Source of the DNA: Acidobacteriota bacterium
GTDB taxonomy: Bacteria > Acidobacteriota > UBA6911 > RPQK01 > JADFOI01
DNA length: 11,848 bases
NCBI GenBank assembly: GCA_029942065.1
Contig: JAPYTY010000041.1
Coordinates: 1-11,848, forward strand
Direction of reading: 5' to 3'
Shown one piece after another: positions 1 to 6,814 of the stretch (its first letter is position 1; each line of letters begins with the position of its first letter). The translations under genes were made by a program, and so were the position numbers. A model generated the notes under the pieces. That model made no database searches. It worked only from the letters and a program-made list of their open reading frames with translations, and had not been told where the DNA came from.

Positions 1-1
1 G

Positions 2-799
2 CGCTACGGTTCTCTTTTTAACCTTCCTAAGGGTATTCCTTTCCGTTTCGTCGAGGGCGAAATCGGTGCCGTTGATCTGGAACGTTACTTCGATCTGGGG
101 ACGCTTGCATTTCCCCTCTCGGTTCTTTGGATCGTGGGCCTCACCAACGCTATGAACCTGATTGATGGATTGGATGGTCTGGCTTCAGGCATCGCTCTTT
201 TTGCCTCGGTGGCGCTCTTTTTTATCTCGGTCAACACCGAGGCCGGATACGTGACGTATGTGTATATCGCACTGGCGGGTGCAACACTGGGTTTTCTTCG
301 CTACAACCGCTTTCCCGCCAAGGTTTTTCTAGGGGATACGGGCAGCATGTTCTTGGGCTTTAGCTTGGGATGTCTCTCCACTACCGGGTTTCAGAAGAGC
401 TTTACACTCTCTTTCTTCATTATCCCGGTGATTATTTTCGGAGTTCCCATCTTCGATTCGACACTTGCGATTACGCGTCGCTATTTGAGCCATAGGGGAT
501 TTACGATTGCCGATCGGGAGCATCTGCATCACCGGTTGATCGATTTAGGTTTGAACCAGAAGCAAGCGGTGCTCCTTCTTTACTTTGTTACCGTGCTGCT
601 GGGAATCATTGCTTTTGCCTTTACGGTGCAGTTGAACGAGTATGCAGCGGTAGTTGTCGTGTTGATAGGAGTCCTGGGGGGGGTGCTGGCCAAGGAACTG
701 CAACTCTTTGGAACCGAGCCGGAAAAAATGGATCGGCAGTACCGATATGAGCAAAAACAGAAGTCTTTCTTCGGGGAAGATCCCTTTACTGGGCCGTAA
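2..799 (+). CDS. Undecaprenyl-phosphate sugar-1-phosphate transferase, WecA/TagO/MraY family (5' end missing)
   Basis: The reading frame is open from base 2 to the TAA at 797-799, giving 265 residues; the true start lies upstream of the window. The family moves a sugar-1-phosphate (often GlcNAc-1-P) from a UDP-sugar to undecaprenyl phosphate at the cytoplasmic membrane, the first step of O-antigen, enterobacterial common antigen, teichoic acid or capsule synthesis. Visible motifs are NAMNLIDGLDGLASG, the Mg-binding Asp region typical of WecA/MraY, then FLGDTGSMFLGF, then PIFDSTLAITRR, and the HLHHRL histidine motif. Several hydrophobic membrane segments separate them, and the charged tail (about 30 residues) should be cytoplasmic. 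The HLHHRL motif and the context favour a WecA/TagO type over MraY. Roughly 80-110 N-terminal residues are absent, judged by family length. A GTG at 134 is internal and not the start. The EVE-domain gene follows after 29 bases, probably in the same transcript. Confidence 0.93.
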   Translation, partial: RYGSLFNLPKGIPFRFVEGEIGAVDLERYFDLGTLAFPLSVLWIVGLTNAMNLIDGLDGLASGIALFASVALFFISVNTEAGYVTYVYIALAGATLGFLRYNRFPAKVFLGDTGSMFLGFSLGCLSTTGFQKSFTLSFFIIPVIIFGVPIFDSTLAITRRYLSHRGFTIADREHLHHRLIDLGLNQKQAVLLLYFVTVLLGIIAFAFTVQLNEYAAVVVVLIGVLGGVLAKELQLFGTEPEKMDRQYRYEQKQKSFFGEDPFTGP

Positions 800-828
800 G
801 CACTCGATTCGGAAAGGAAGTACCGTCA

Positions 829-1236
829 ATGCCCGGATACTGGCTACTGAAGACCGAACCTTCGAATTATTCCTACCATGACTTGACAAAGGACAAGAAA
901 ACGATCTGGGACGGAGTTTCCAATAATCTTGCCCTGAAGTATCTTCGCAATATGAAGAAGGGAGATCTGGCCTTCATTTATCATACCGGTAAGGAGCGAA
1001 TCTTGGTGGGAGTTGCTGAGGTGGTTTCTGATCCTTATCCAGATCCCAAACAAAAGGATCCCAAACTTGTGGTAGTTGACGTGAAGGCGAAACAGGCGCT
1101 TCCTCGGGGTATCGCTTTGAAGGATATCAAGTCCGATGCAACGTTTTCCGACTTTCTCCTGGTTAGACTTCCTCGCCTTTCGGTCATGCCGGTGACTCCG
1201 TCCCAGTGGAAGCGTTTGCTGAATCTGGCGGGATAG
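829..1236 (+). CDS. EVE-domain (PUA-like) protein
   Basis: This 135-residue protein is a stand-alone EVE domain (formerly DUF55; relatives include human THYN1). EVE domains have a PUA-like fold and are known or proposed to bind modified bases in DNA or RNA. The family signature is clear: YWLLKTEPSNYSYHDL at residues 4-19, then WDGVSNNLALKYLRNMKKGD at about 27-46, followed by the conserved FIYHTGKE near residue 49. The C-terminal part (PRLSVMPVTPSQW) also matches the usual family ending, and the length is normal. The ATG start has a good Shine-Dalgarno run, GGAAAGGAAG, at 811-820. It sits 29 bases after the WecA-like gene, but nothing suggests a shared pathway, since solo EVE genes occur in many contexts. 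The cellular substrate is unknown. No enzyme motif is visible, so it is likely a reader rather than a catalyst. Confidence 0.92.
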   Translation: MPGYWLLKTEPSNYSYHDLTKDKKTIWDGVSNNLALKYLRNMKKGDLAFIYHTGKERILVGVAEVVSDPYPDPKQKDPKLVVVDVKAKQALPRGIALKDIKSDATFSDFLLVRLPRLSVMPVTPSQWKRLLNLAG

Positions 1237-1267
1237 GGGACTTGAGTATTCCATTGGGCGGGTACTC

Positions 1268-1531
1268 GTGCTGATCACTCTTGCTACTTTTCTCATCGCG
1301 GCAGGAATCATCTCTCTTCTTGAGGCTTTGTATGCGTTCAATGGGGGACTACGGTATCTTCGCCTGTTTAGGAGTTTCGGAGATCGAGCCCCAGCCAAGT
1401 TCGCTCCTCCGGTTGCCCTGGTTCTCCCCTGCAAGGGCGTTGACACGGGCTTCAAGGACAATTTGTGTGCTTACTTTGAGCTGGACTATCCGGACTGGCA
1501 CATTCTGCTCGTCACGGTGAGCACCAAGTGA
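1268..1531 (+). pseudogene. Truncated membrane glycosyltransferase (family 2/21-like), N-terminal fragment
   Basis: The frame from GTG 1268 encodes 87 residues and stops at TGA 1529-1531. It begins with one hydrophobic segment (residues 1-22, LITLATFLIAAGIISLLEAL), followed by a basic linker and then PPVALVLPCKGVDTGFKDNL with ELDYPDWHILLVT. That is the arrangement of the N-terminus of membrane glycosyltransferases related to ceramide glucosyltransferase and HpnI: an N-terminal anchor, the first Rossmann strand with the xPxKG turn, then the second strand. Everything after the second strand is missing, including the DxD metal site, the Q/RxxRW region and the C-terminal membrane segments (about 300 residues in intact relatives). 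The last four residues (VSTK) no longer look like the family. No activity is expected. The upstream EVE gene ends 31 bases before. A real small protein cannot be excluded, but a remnant is the simplest reading. Confidence 0.72.
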
Positions 1532-1914
1532 GATTTTTATGTCTGGGCATCGTGGCAAATATCCTGCTGTTTGGCCTTTATAAAGGCATTGATCCCAGAT
1601 ATCTCAGTTTCTCGGTTCTTTTTCTCTGTTGTTTAGGAGCTCATCTCTATTGTAAAGGAGTTCCATCAACTCATTGGCCGTTGGGGTTGGTTCTTGTTGC
1701 CACTCTTTTTGTCTTTGATTTTCAACTGCTCCAGTTGGAAAAGCAGCGCCGCGTAGAAGAAATTCACTATCTGAAAAGGTTGAAAAACAAATTGACAATG
1801 GAAGGAGCAAATTCTGTCAACCAACCGATCATGGTTGAAGGTGTCAATATCATCGAGGAGATACAACAGTTCTGGATGTCATCGGGAACAGATGGTGGTG
1901 TCCCGAACAACTGA
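1528..1914 (+). CDS. Small membrane protein of unknown function, possible C-terminal remnant of a larger membrane enzyme
   Basis: I do not recognise this 128-residue product. Starting at GTG 1528 it overlaps the stop of the glycosyltransferase fragment by four bases (GTGA). It has three hydrophobic stretches at about residues 1-17, 26-42 and 50-68, then a basic, helix-prone stretch (LEKQRRVEEIHYLKRLKNKL) and a polar tail. The frame is also open upstream to about 1477 with no better start, so the GTG may not be a true start. The segment GIDPRYLSFSVLFL resembles the Arg-Tyr-Leu region near the end of polytopic sugar transferases, which would make this the 3' end of a deleted gene. Hand counts on three 60-base lines give about 38-42% GC, against 55-62% in nearby genes. 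This suggests foreign origin or relaxed selection. It is either a remnant or a small orphan membrane protein. Confidence 0.4.
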   Translation: MRFLCLGIVANILLFGLYKGIDPRYLSFSVLFLCCLGAHLYCKGVPSTHWPLGLVLVATLFVFDFQLLQLEKQRRVEEIHYLKRLKNKLTMEGANSVNQPIMVEGVNIIEEIQQFWMSSGTDGGVPNN

Positions 1915-1952
1915 CCGTTGACAAGGGATGGTGATCGTGCCCTGAACGGGAA

Positions 1953-1974
1953 GGCTCACACCCGTGCGCCCCTA
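1953..1974. repeat. Degenerate copy of a short palindromic repeat
   Basis: The 13-mer CCGTGCGCCCCTA at 1962-1974 is identical to the right arm of the palindrome at 9431-9458. Here the left arm has decayed: GGCTCAC (1953-1959) can still pair with GTGCGCC (1964-1970) with one mismatch around a four-base loop. It lies in the gap between two convergent genes, the usual place for REP-like elements. With only one partial copy, chance or simple decay cannot be separated. Confidence 0.4.
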
Positions 1975-1975
1975 G

Positions 1976-1994
1976 GCGTGCAAAGCGCGCTTCT
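1976..1994. terminator. Weak hairpin between convergent genes, possible terminator
   Basis: GCGTGC (1976-1981) pairs with GCGCGC (1985-1990) across a three-A loop with one G-U pair, followed by a pyrimidine-rich run rather than a T tract. The overlapping AAGCGCGCTT (1983-1992) is a perfect 10-base palindrome. The position, between ORFs ending at 1914 on plus and 2041 on minus, suits a bidirectional terminator, but the missing T tract makes this weak. Confidence 0.25.
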
Positions 1995-2040
1995 CCCTCT
2001 CTCTGGGAACGATATTTCCTTTTCAGATCCAGTTTGCCGG

Positions 2041-3234
2041 TCACCCGGTCAGCAACACGATCTCCTCCTGAGGCGGGGTCGTCACCTCGGGGCCCTGCTC
2101 TGAAAAAAAAACGTTGATCTCACTGCGGATTCCGAACGCTCCTTCCAGATAGATCCCGGGCTCAATAGTGCAGGTGACGCCAGGGATCACCAAACGCGTG
2201 TCGTGGGTTTCCAGGTTATCGAAATTGACCCCGTTGCCATGAAGCTCCTGGCCCAGGTTATGACCGGTTCGATGGATGAAGAATTCTGCGTAGCCGGCTT
2301 TTTTGACGATCTCGCGGACGGCGTCGTCCACTTCCCAGCCCCGGGGAATACGGTTGGCCTGGAAGCAATCCCGGAGAAACTCGACTCCCCGGTCTCGGGC
2401 CTGACGGACGACCTCGAAGACCTCCCGGATCCGGCTGGGAACTTCCGGGCCCAGATAGGCGTTCCAGGTAATGTCCGCGTAGGTGCTCTCCGGTTCCCCG
2501 GACCTGGCCCATAGATCAATCAGCAGAAAATCTCCGAGCTGGACTCTCGAAAACGTCTGTTTGGTGGGCTGATAGTGGGGGTCGGCGCTGTTTTCATTGA
2601 CCGCCACGATGGGGGCATGCTCGGTTTCCAGTCCGGCTTCTTGGAACCGATCCAGAATGAACCGCTGGATGGCCCATTCGTTGGTCTTGCCTCCAGCCGA
2701 AATGGCGGTTGCCGCTTCCTTGAAAGCCGCCTGGACGATGGAAGTCAAAGCCAGGGCCGTAGCCCGATGTCCGTTTAGCTGTTGGCTACTCCATACCGCT
2801 TCAAATCGCTGGATGAGATCTCCTGAGGAGACGACCTCCGTGTTGCAGGAACGGACCAGATCAACGGTCCCACCATCCACATGGGAAAAATAGGGGATGG
2901 CGTTGTTCTCTGAGAACTGCATGGCCACCTTCGGAACACCTTTTAGCAGGCCTTGGAGGCCGTCTTGAAGCTGCTCCCATTGCAGATAGATCTCCTTGTC
3001 GCCCGGAAGGTGATCGAGCATGGTGGCTTCAATTCTGTGAACCAGCTTCTGGGGCTCGCCCTGGGCCGGAATCAGATAAAACCAGCGGCGCGTGGCCAAT
3101 GGATCAGTCTTGAACTGGAGAATGCGGAGTGCGATGGGATCCCGATCGTGGAAACCGTAAAGCAACCAGGCGGGGATGTTGAGCTCGCGGAGTGCCTCCT
3201 GGACCTTATCGATCAGTTGCCGGCTGCTGTCCAT
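2041..3234 (-). CDS. M24 family metallopeptidase (Xaa-Pro aminopeptidase/dipeptidase-like)
   Basis: The product, 397 residues from ATG 3234, is a pita-bread-fold metallopeptidase of family M24 that should remove N-terminal residues preceding proline, or split Xaa-Pro dipeptides. Residues 1-150 form a creatinase-type N-terminal domain. The catalytic domain keeps all five metal ligands: Asp240 (LLIDLWA), Asp254 (YADITW), His325 (HRTGHNLGQELHG), Glu358 (CTIEPGIY) and Glu372 (IRSEINVFF). There is no signal peptide, so it is cytoplasmic. The DLW in place of the more usual DxG around the first ligand marks a divergent subgroup. A TTG at 3237 sits one codon upstream, but the ATG is the likelier start. 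The TGA of the upstream acyltransferase (3236-3234) shares one base with this ATG, implying an operon and translational coupling. No clear Shine-Dalgarno sequence precedes it. Peptidase or dipeptidase specificity cannot be told from sequence. Confidence 0.92.
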   Translation of the reverse strand: MDSSRQLIDKVQEALRELNIPAWLLYGFHDRDPIALRILQFKTDPLATRRWFYLIPAQGEPQKLVHRIEATMLDHLPGDKEIYLQWEQLQDGLQGLLKGVPKVAMQFSENNAIPYFSHVDGGTVDLVRSCNTEVVSSGDLIQRFEAVWSSQQLNGHRATALALTSIVQAAFKEAATAISAGGKTNEWAIQRFILDRFQEAGLETEHAPIVAVNENSADPHYQPTKQTFSRVQLGDFLLIDLWARSGEPESTYADITWNAYLGPEVPSRIREVFEVVRQARDRGVEFLRDCFQANRIPRGWEVDDAVREIVKKAGYAEFFIHRTGHNLGQELHGNGVNFDNLETHDTRLVIPGVTCTIEPGIYLEGAFGIRSEINVFFSEQGPEVTTPPQEEIVLLTG

Positions 3235-3956
3235 CAAGACACTTGTCGGTAGCTTTTGATGATGGTTTGACGAACGGTATCGGCCAGAGCTTCCGGTTCA
3301 AGGGGCTGGTACTGGTCAAACTCGATGGGGGAATGGATGATCATCTGCATCTTTCCCGGGACGATGAGTGCTGAGCCGCGGGCCAGACGGCGATGGGCTC
3401 CGATAAGGGTCACCGGGACGATGGGTGCGCCGGCGTAGCTTGCCAGCAGCAGGCTGCCCCGCTTGAAAGGCAGCACTTCATCGCCCCAGGTTCGTGCGCC
3501 CTCGGGATAGACCACAAACGACAGTCCGGTCTCCATCTTCTTGGCGGCGCTGCGAAACACCCGCAAGGTTTTTCTGGGTTGGTGACGGTCGACGGGGATG
3601 TTACCCGAGCGGCGAAGATGCCACCCCAAAAAAGGCAGCTGAAAAAGGGAAGCCTTGGCCAGGAAACGAAATTGACCGGGCAAATAGGCCAGAAACGCCC
3701 AGTGATCGAACATGCTCAGGTGATTGGCGGCGAAAAGATATCCGCGAGTCGGGTCCAGTTTGTCCAGACCACTCACCTCGACCTTGACGCGTGAGACCAG
3801 CAGGATGAACCGGCTCCAGGTGCGGGCGCACCAGTGCTGCCGTCTCCCACCTTTGTCCCATAGGGACAGAGAGACGCTGAGGATGGCCATCAAGGCGGTC
3901 CAGGTCAGGATCAGGGGGACGCGCCAGATCGCGTTGATTTTGGGTAGGGACGACAT
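3234..3956 (-). CDS. 1-acyl-sn-glycerol-3-phosphate acyltransferase-like (PlsC/LPLAT family)
   Basis: This 240-residue protein belongs to the LPLAT/PlsC family, which transfers an acyl group to lysophosphatidic acid or a related lysolipid at the inner face of the membrane during phospholipid synthesis. A hydrophobic anchor spans about residues 11-33. The family blocks follow in order: block I NHLSMFD (Asn78-Asp84, with the catalytic His79 and Asp84 of HX4D), block II GNIPVDR (118-124), block III VVYPEGARTWG (148-158, Glu152 in the substrate site) and block IV VPVTLIGA (180-187). Length is typical. ATG 3956 is the first possible start, because an in-frame TGA lies at 3963-3965; no strong ribosome binding site is seen. 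It is the first gene of a minus-strand pair with the M24 peptidase and diverges from polA across 168 bases. The exact acyl acceptor is not fixed by the sequence. Confidence 0.92.
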   Translation of the reverse strand: MSSLPKINAIWRVPLILTWTALMAILSVSLSLWDKGGRRQHWCARTWSRFILLVSRVKVEVSGLDKLDPTRGYLFAANHLSMFDHWAFLAYLPGQFRFLAKASLFQLPFLGWHLRRSGNIPVDRHQPRKTLRVFRSAAKKMETGLSFVVYPEGARTWGDEVLPFKRGSLLLASYAGAPIVPVTLIGAHRRLARGSALIVPGKMQMIIHSPIEFDQYQPLEPEALADTVRQTIIKSYRQVS

Positions 3957-4003
3957 TCGGCATCATGCTAAAGCAGCCCCGAGAGAGGGGTCAAGCGGCT
4001 TCC

Positions 4004-4124
4004 GGGGTATCGTATTGTTGTCGATTCGTTTCTTCGTTGATTTGTTTCTTCGTTTTTTCTTCGCGGCCTCACGAAAGAACAAAAGAACGAAACACCGAAA
4101 CAACGAGATGCTAAGATACTCCCC
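4004..4124. repeat. Foldback region: two facing arrays of 8-bp repeats between plsC and polA
   Basis: The left arm (4027-4058) is four tandem octamers with consensus CGTTTCTT. The right arm (4074-4105) is four tandem octamers with consensus AAAGAACG, the near-complement (CGTTCTTT read on minus). The exact 11-mer GTTTCTTCGTT occurs at 4028-4038 and 4044-4054, 16 bases apart, that is two repeat periods. Outer ends also pair: GGGGTATC (4004-4011) against GATACTCCCC (4115-4124), with two extra bases. The centre (about 4059-4073) holds TCGCGGCCTC. Transcribed, the region could fold into a long imperfect hairpin. The right end touches the polA start codon. A miniature mobile element or an expanding micro-satellite are both possible. 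Confidence 0.6.
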
Positions 4125-6728
4125 GTGGCAGAGAGGCTTTATCTGGTCGATGGGATGTCTCACATTTACCGGGCCTACCATGCCGTCCAGGGCTTGACCA
4201 ACGCCAAGGGGCTTCCCACTAACGCGGTCTATGGATTCACCAATATGCTGCGCAAGCTGATCTCTCAGGAAAAGCCCGACTACCTGGGGATCGCCATGGA
4301 TCTGGCCGGTCCCACCGTCCGCCATGAACAATATAAGGAGTACAAGGCCACTCGCCGTCCCATGCCGGAAGACCTGGTCGAGCAGCTACCCTATATTGAG
4401 CGGGTTTGCCAGGTATTGCGAATACCGCTCCTCTCCTACCCGAAGTATGAAGCGGATGACGTGATCGGAACCTTGACACGTCTGGCGGTTGATCAAGGTA
4501 TCGAGGTGGTCATCGTTACCATAGACAAGGATATGTTCCAGTTGGTGAGCGATCGTGTGGTGGTTCTCGATACCCGGGACGGCACCCGGCTTGACCCTGA
4601 AGGAGTGGAGGGAAAATTCGGGGTTTCCCCCGAGCGAGTGGTGGACGTCCTGAGCCTGGTCGGCGATTCTTCGGACAATATCCCCGGTGCTCCCGGCATC
4701 GGCGCGAAGGGAGCCCGGCAGCTAATTACTCAGTTTGGAAGTTTGGAGGAACTCCTGTCCCGCCGTGATGAAGTAACCCGGAAATCCTATCGTGAGAGCT
4801 TGCAGCAAAACGAGGATGTGATCCGCCAAAGCCACCAGCTCGTCACCATTTATGAGGACCTGCCGATGGAGTTGTCCCTGTCGGAGATGGAGCTTTCCGA
4901 ACCCGACTATCCGCCGGCCAGGGAGCTGTTTGCGGAACTGGAATTCATGAACCTTTTAGAGGAGTTGGTTCCACCTCAGCAAGAGGGAGCTGCGGACTAC
5001 CAGAAGGTTGACAACGGAGAACAGATCAAGGCCCTGACACGTGACCTGAAACAAAAGCAGGCGGCTCTGGCCTATTTCGATAGCAGCGATCTGGAGGAAG
5101 AACCCCATGCACTTGCGGTGTCTCATCAGGCCGGAAAGGCCCGGTATTTTCCCACTGAGGTCCTTCAGGAGGAAGAGGGCGGGGTGAGGCAGCTGATTGA
5201 GCAGGGCAAGCAGTGGGTGACTCACGACCTCAAGGCTCTCTGCAGTATCGTCCACCGGAAGCAATGGAAGCTGAGCAGCAATATTCAGGACACCATGCTG
5301 ATGGCTTACCTGCTCAATCCGAATCAGAAGGACTTTTCTCTGGAAAGGCTGGCGCTGGATCACCTGCATCACAAACTTCAGAAAGTCGGAGCCGATGAGA
5401 GTGGGCTCTTCGGTGAGGAAGCGGCCGATCGATTGTGTGAGCGGGCCGATGTCACCTTGCAGCTCTTTGACGTCCTCGATCGCCAAATTCAGGAGAAAAA
5501 TCTGGGGGAACTCCTGGAGACAATCGAGTTGCCGTTGGTCCGGGTGCTGGCCCGCATGGAGGAACAGGGTGTCAAGGTGGACTGTGATTTGCTCAAACAG
5601 ATGTCCGATCACGCAGAGGGTGAAATCAACCGACTTACCCAGGAAATTTATGATATCGCCGGCGAGGAATTCAACATCAATTCACCTAGCCAGCTTTCAG
5701 TCATTTTGTTTGAAAAGCTCAATTTGCCGGTCGTCAAGAAAACCCGGAAGGCGGGGCACTACGCAACCGGGGTCGAGGTCCTTGCAAAACTGGCCGACAG
5801 CCATGAAATACCTCAACTGATCCTGGAATACCGGGAGCTGGCCAAGTTGAAGAATACCTATCTTGACACACTTCCCAAGCTGGTCAATCCTTGCACCGGG
5901 CGCATTCATACCTCATACAACCAGATGGTCGCAGCCACCGGCAGGCTCTCATCCAGCAATCCAAATCTTCAGAACATTCCCATCAAGAGCGAGCTGGGAA
6001 GGGGAATTCGACGGGCCTTTGTTCCCGAAGCCGGCTACCAAATCCTGGCCGCGGACTACTCCCAGATCGAGCTACGCGTCATGGCGCACCTGGCGGAAGA
6101 TCCGGTTCTGGTCGAGTCCTTCTTGAAAGGTGAAGATATCCACCAGCGAACGGCGAGCGAAGTTTTTGGAATGAATGCCATGATGAATCCTCAGGAATTT
6201 CGCCGCCATGCCAAGGTAATCAACTTTGGAATCATGTATGGTCTCAGTGCTTTCGGTCTGGCCCAGAGCCTGAAGATTGACCGCAGTGAAGCCCAGAAGT
6301 TTATCGATAATTATTTCAACAAGTACCAGGGCGTCAAAGCCTGGATTGCCCGGACCCTCGAGGAGGTCAAGGAGCTAGGTTATGTGACGACGCTGTATGG
6401 AAGGATTCGACAGATTCCCGAAATTCACAGCAAGAATCACAACTTGAGGAGTTTCGCCGAACGGACCGCCATCAATGCTCCGATCCAGGGAACGGCTGCA
6501 GATCTCATTAAAAAGGCGATGGTCTCGATCGATGCGGAAATCCCGGCCCGAAAGATGAAGAGCAAGCTGATTTCCCAGGTACATGATGAGCTTGTTTTCG
6601 AAGCGGAGGAGAGCGAGATCGAAGAACTGAAAGAACTGGTGAAGGAGCAAATGGAAGGGGCCGCAACTCTCAGGGTGCCTCTTGAGATTTCGCTGGCGGT
6701 GGGTCCTTCCTGGTTTGAGGCCAAATAG
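4125..6728 (+). CDS. polA: DNA polymerase I
   Basis: An 867-residue, full-length family A polymerase for Okazaki fragment processing and repair gap filling. Residues 1-290 are the 5' nuclease domain: LVDG with Asp9, AMDL near 57-60, YEADDVIGTL (108-117), DKDMFQLV and GDSSDNIPGAPGIG (180-193). Residues about 300-450 are the 3'-5' exonuclease-type domain, which is degenerate: the expected DTE is Asp319-Ser-Ser321, the ExoIII Tyr and Asp positions appear to be Arg436 and Arg440, and only Asp319 and Asp389 remain of the metal ligands, so proofreading is probably lost. The polymerase domain is intact: motif A DYSQIELR (644-651), motif B RRHAKVINFGIMYG (693-706), motif C QVHDE (818-822). The start is GTG 4125, since an initiator further downstream would lose Asp9. 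No good Shine-Dalgarno sequence precedes it, and the foldback repeat abuts it. The ECF sigma gene follows after about 86 bases. Confidence 0.97.
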   Translation: MAERLYLVDGMSHIYRAYHAVQGLTNAKGLPTNAVYGFTNMLRKLISQEKPDYLGIAMDLAGPTVRHEQYKEYKATRRPMPEDLVEQLPYIERVCQVLRIPLLSYPKYEADDVIGTLTRLAVDQGIEVVIVTIDKDMFQLVSDRVVVLDTRDGTRLDPEGVEGKFGVSPERVVDVLSLVGDSSDNIPGAPGIGAKGARQLITQFGSLEELLSRRDEVTRKSYRESLQQNEDVIRQSHQLVTIYEDLPMELSLSEMELSEPDYPPARELFAELEFMNLLEELVPPQQEGAADYQKVDNGEQIKALTRDLKQKQAALAYFDSSDLEEEPHALAVSHQAGKARYFPTEVLQEEEGGVRQLIEQGKQWVTHDLKALCSIVHRKQWKLSSNIQDTMLMAYLLNPNQKDFSLERLALDHLHHKLQKVGADESGLFGEEAADRLCERADVTLQLFDVLDRQIQEKNLGELLETIELPLVRVLARMEEQGVKVDCDLLKQMSDHAEGEINRLTQEIYDIAGEEFNINSPSQLSVILFEKLNLPVVKKTRKAGHYATGVEVLAKLADSHEIPQLILEYRELAKLKNTYLDTLPKLVNPCTGRIHTSYNQMVAATGRLSSSNPNLQNIPIKSELGRGIRRAFVPEAGYQILAADYSQIELRVMAHLAEDPVLVESFLKGEDIHQRTASEVFGMNAMMNPQEFRRHAKVINFGIMYGLSAFGLAQSLKIDRSEAQKFIDNYFNKYQGVKAWIARTLEEVKELGYVTTLYGRIRQIPEIHSKNHNLRSFAERTAINAPIQGTAADLIKKAMVSIDAEIPARKMKSKLISQVHDELVFEAEESEIEELKELVKEQMEGAATLRVPLEISLAVGPSWFEAK

Positions 6729-6740
6729 CCCAGGTTTTCC

Positions 6741-6765
6741 GGAACAAATGGCGCTTTTCTTCGTC
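6741..6765 (+). promoter_or_regulatory. Candidate ECF-sigma promoter upstream of the sigma gene
   Basis: GGAAC at 6741-6745 is followed after exactly 16 bases by CGTC at 6762-6765. This pair resembles the -35 GGAAC and -10 CGTC/TCTGA elements of many ECF promoters, at the usual 16-17 base spacing. It lies in the 86-base gap between polA and the ECF sigma gene, about 50 bases before the start codon, as expected for an autoregulated sigma operon. The match is short, so this is a prediction. Confidence 0.45.
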
Positions 6766-6814
6766 TTTGAATAAGAGTTGATACGATCGTGAGTGCCAAG
6801 CCCTCTCCTGATTG

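Noticed and set aside
829..1236. EVE gene as part of a defence island
   Set aside because: EVE domains occur in some restriction systems, but no nuclease, methylase or helicase lies nearby and this is a stand-alone domain.
844..1461. 205-codon minus-strand open frame across the EVE gene
   Set aside because: It runs antisense to a clear EVE-domain gene, shows no known motif and has the biased composition of a shadow frame.
4027..4105. CRISPR array near polA
   Set aside because: The repeats are 8-bp tandem units without spacers, in two opposite orientations, so this is not a CRISPR.
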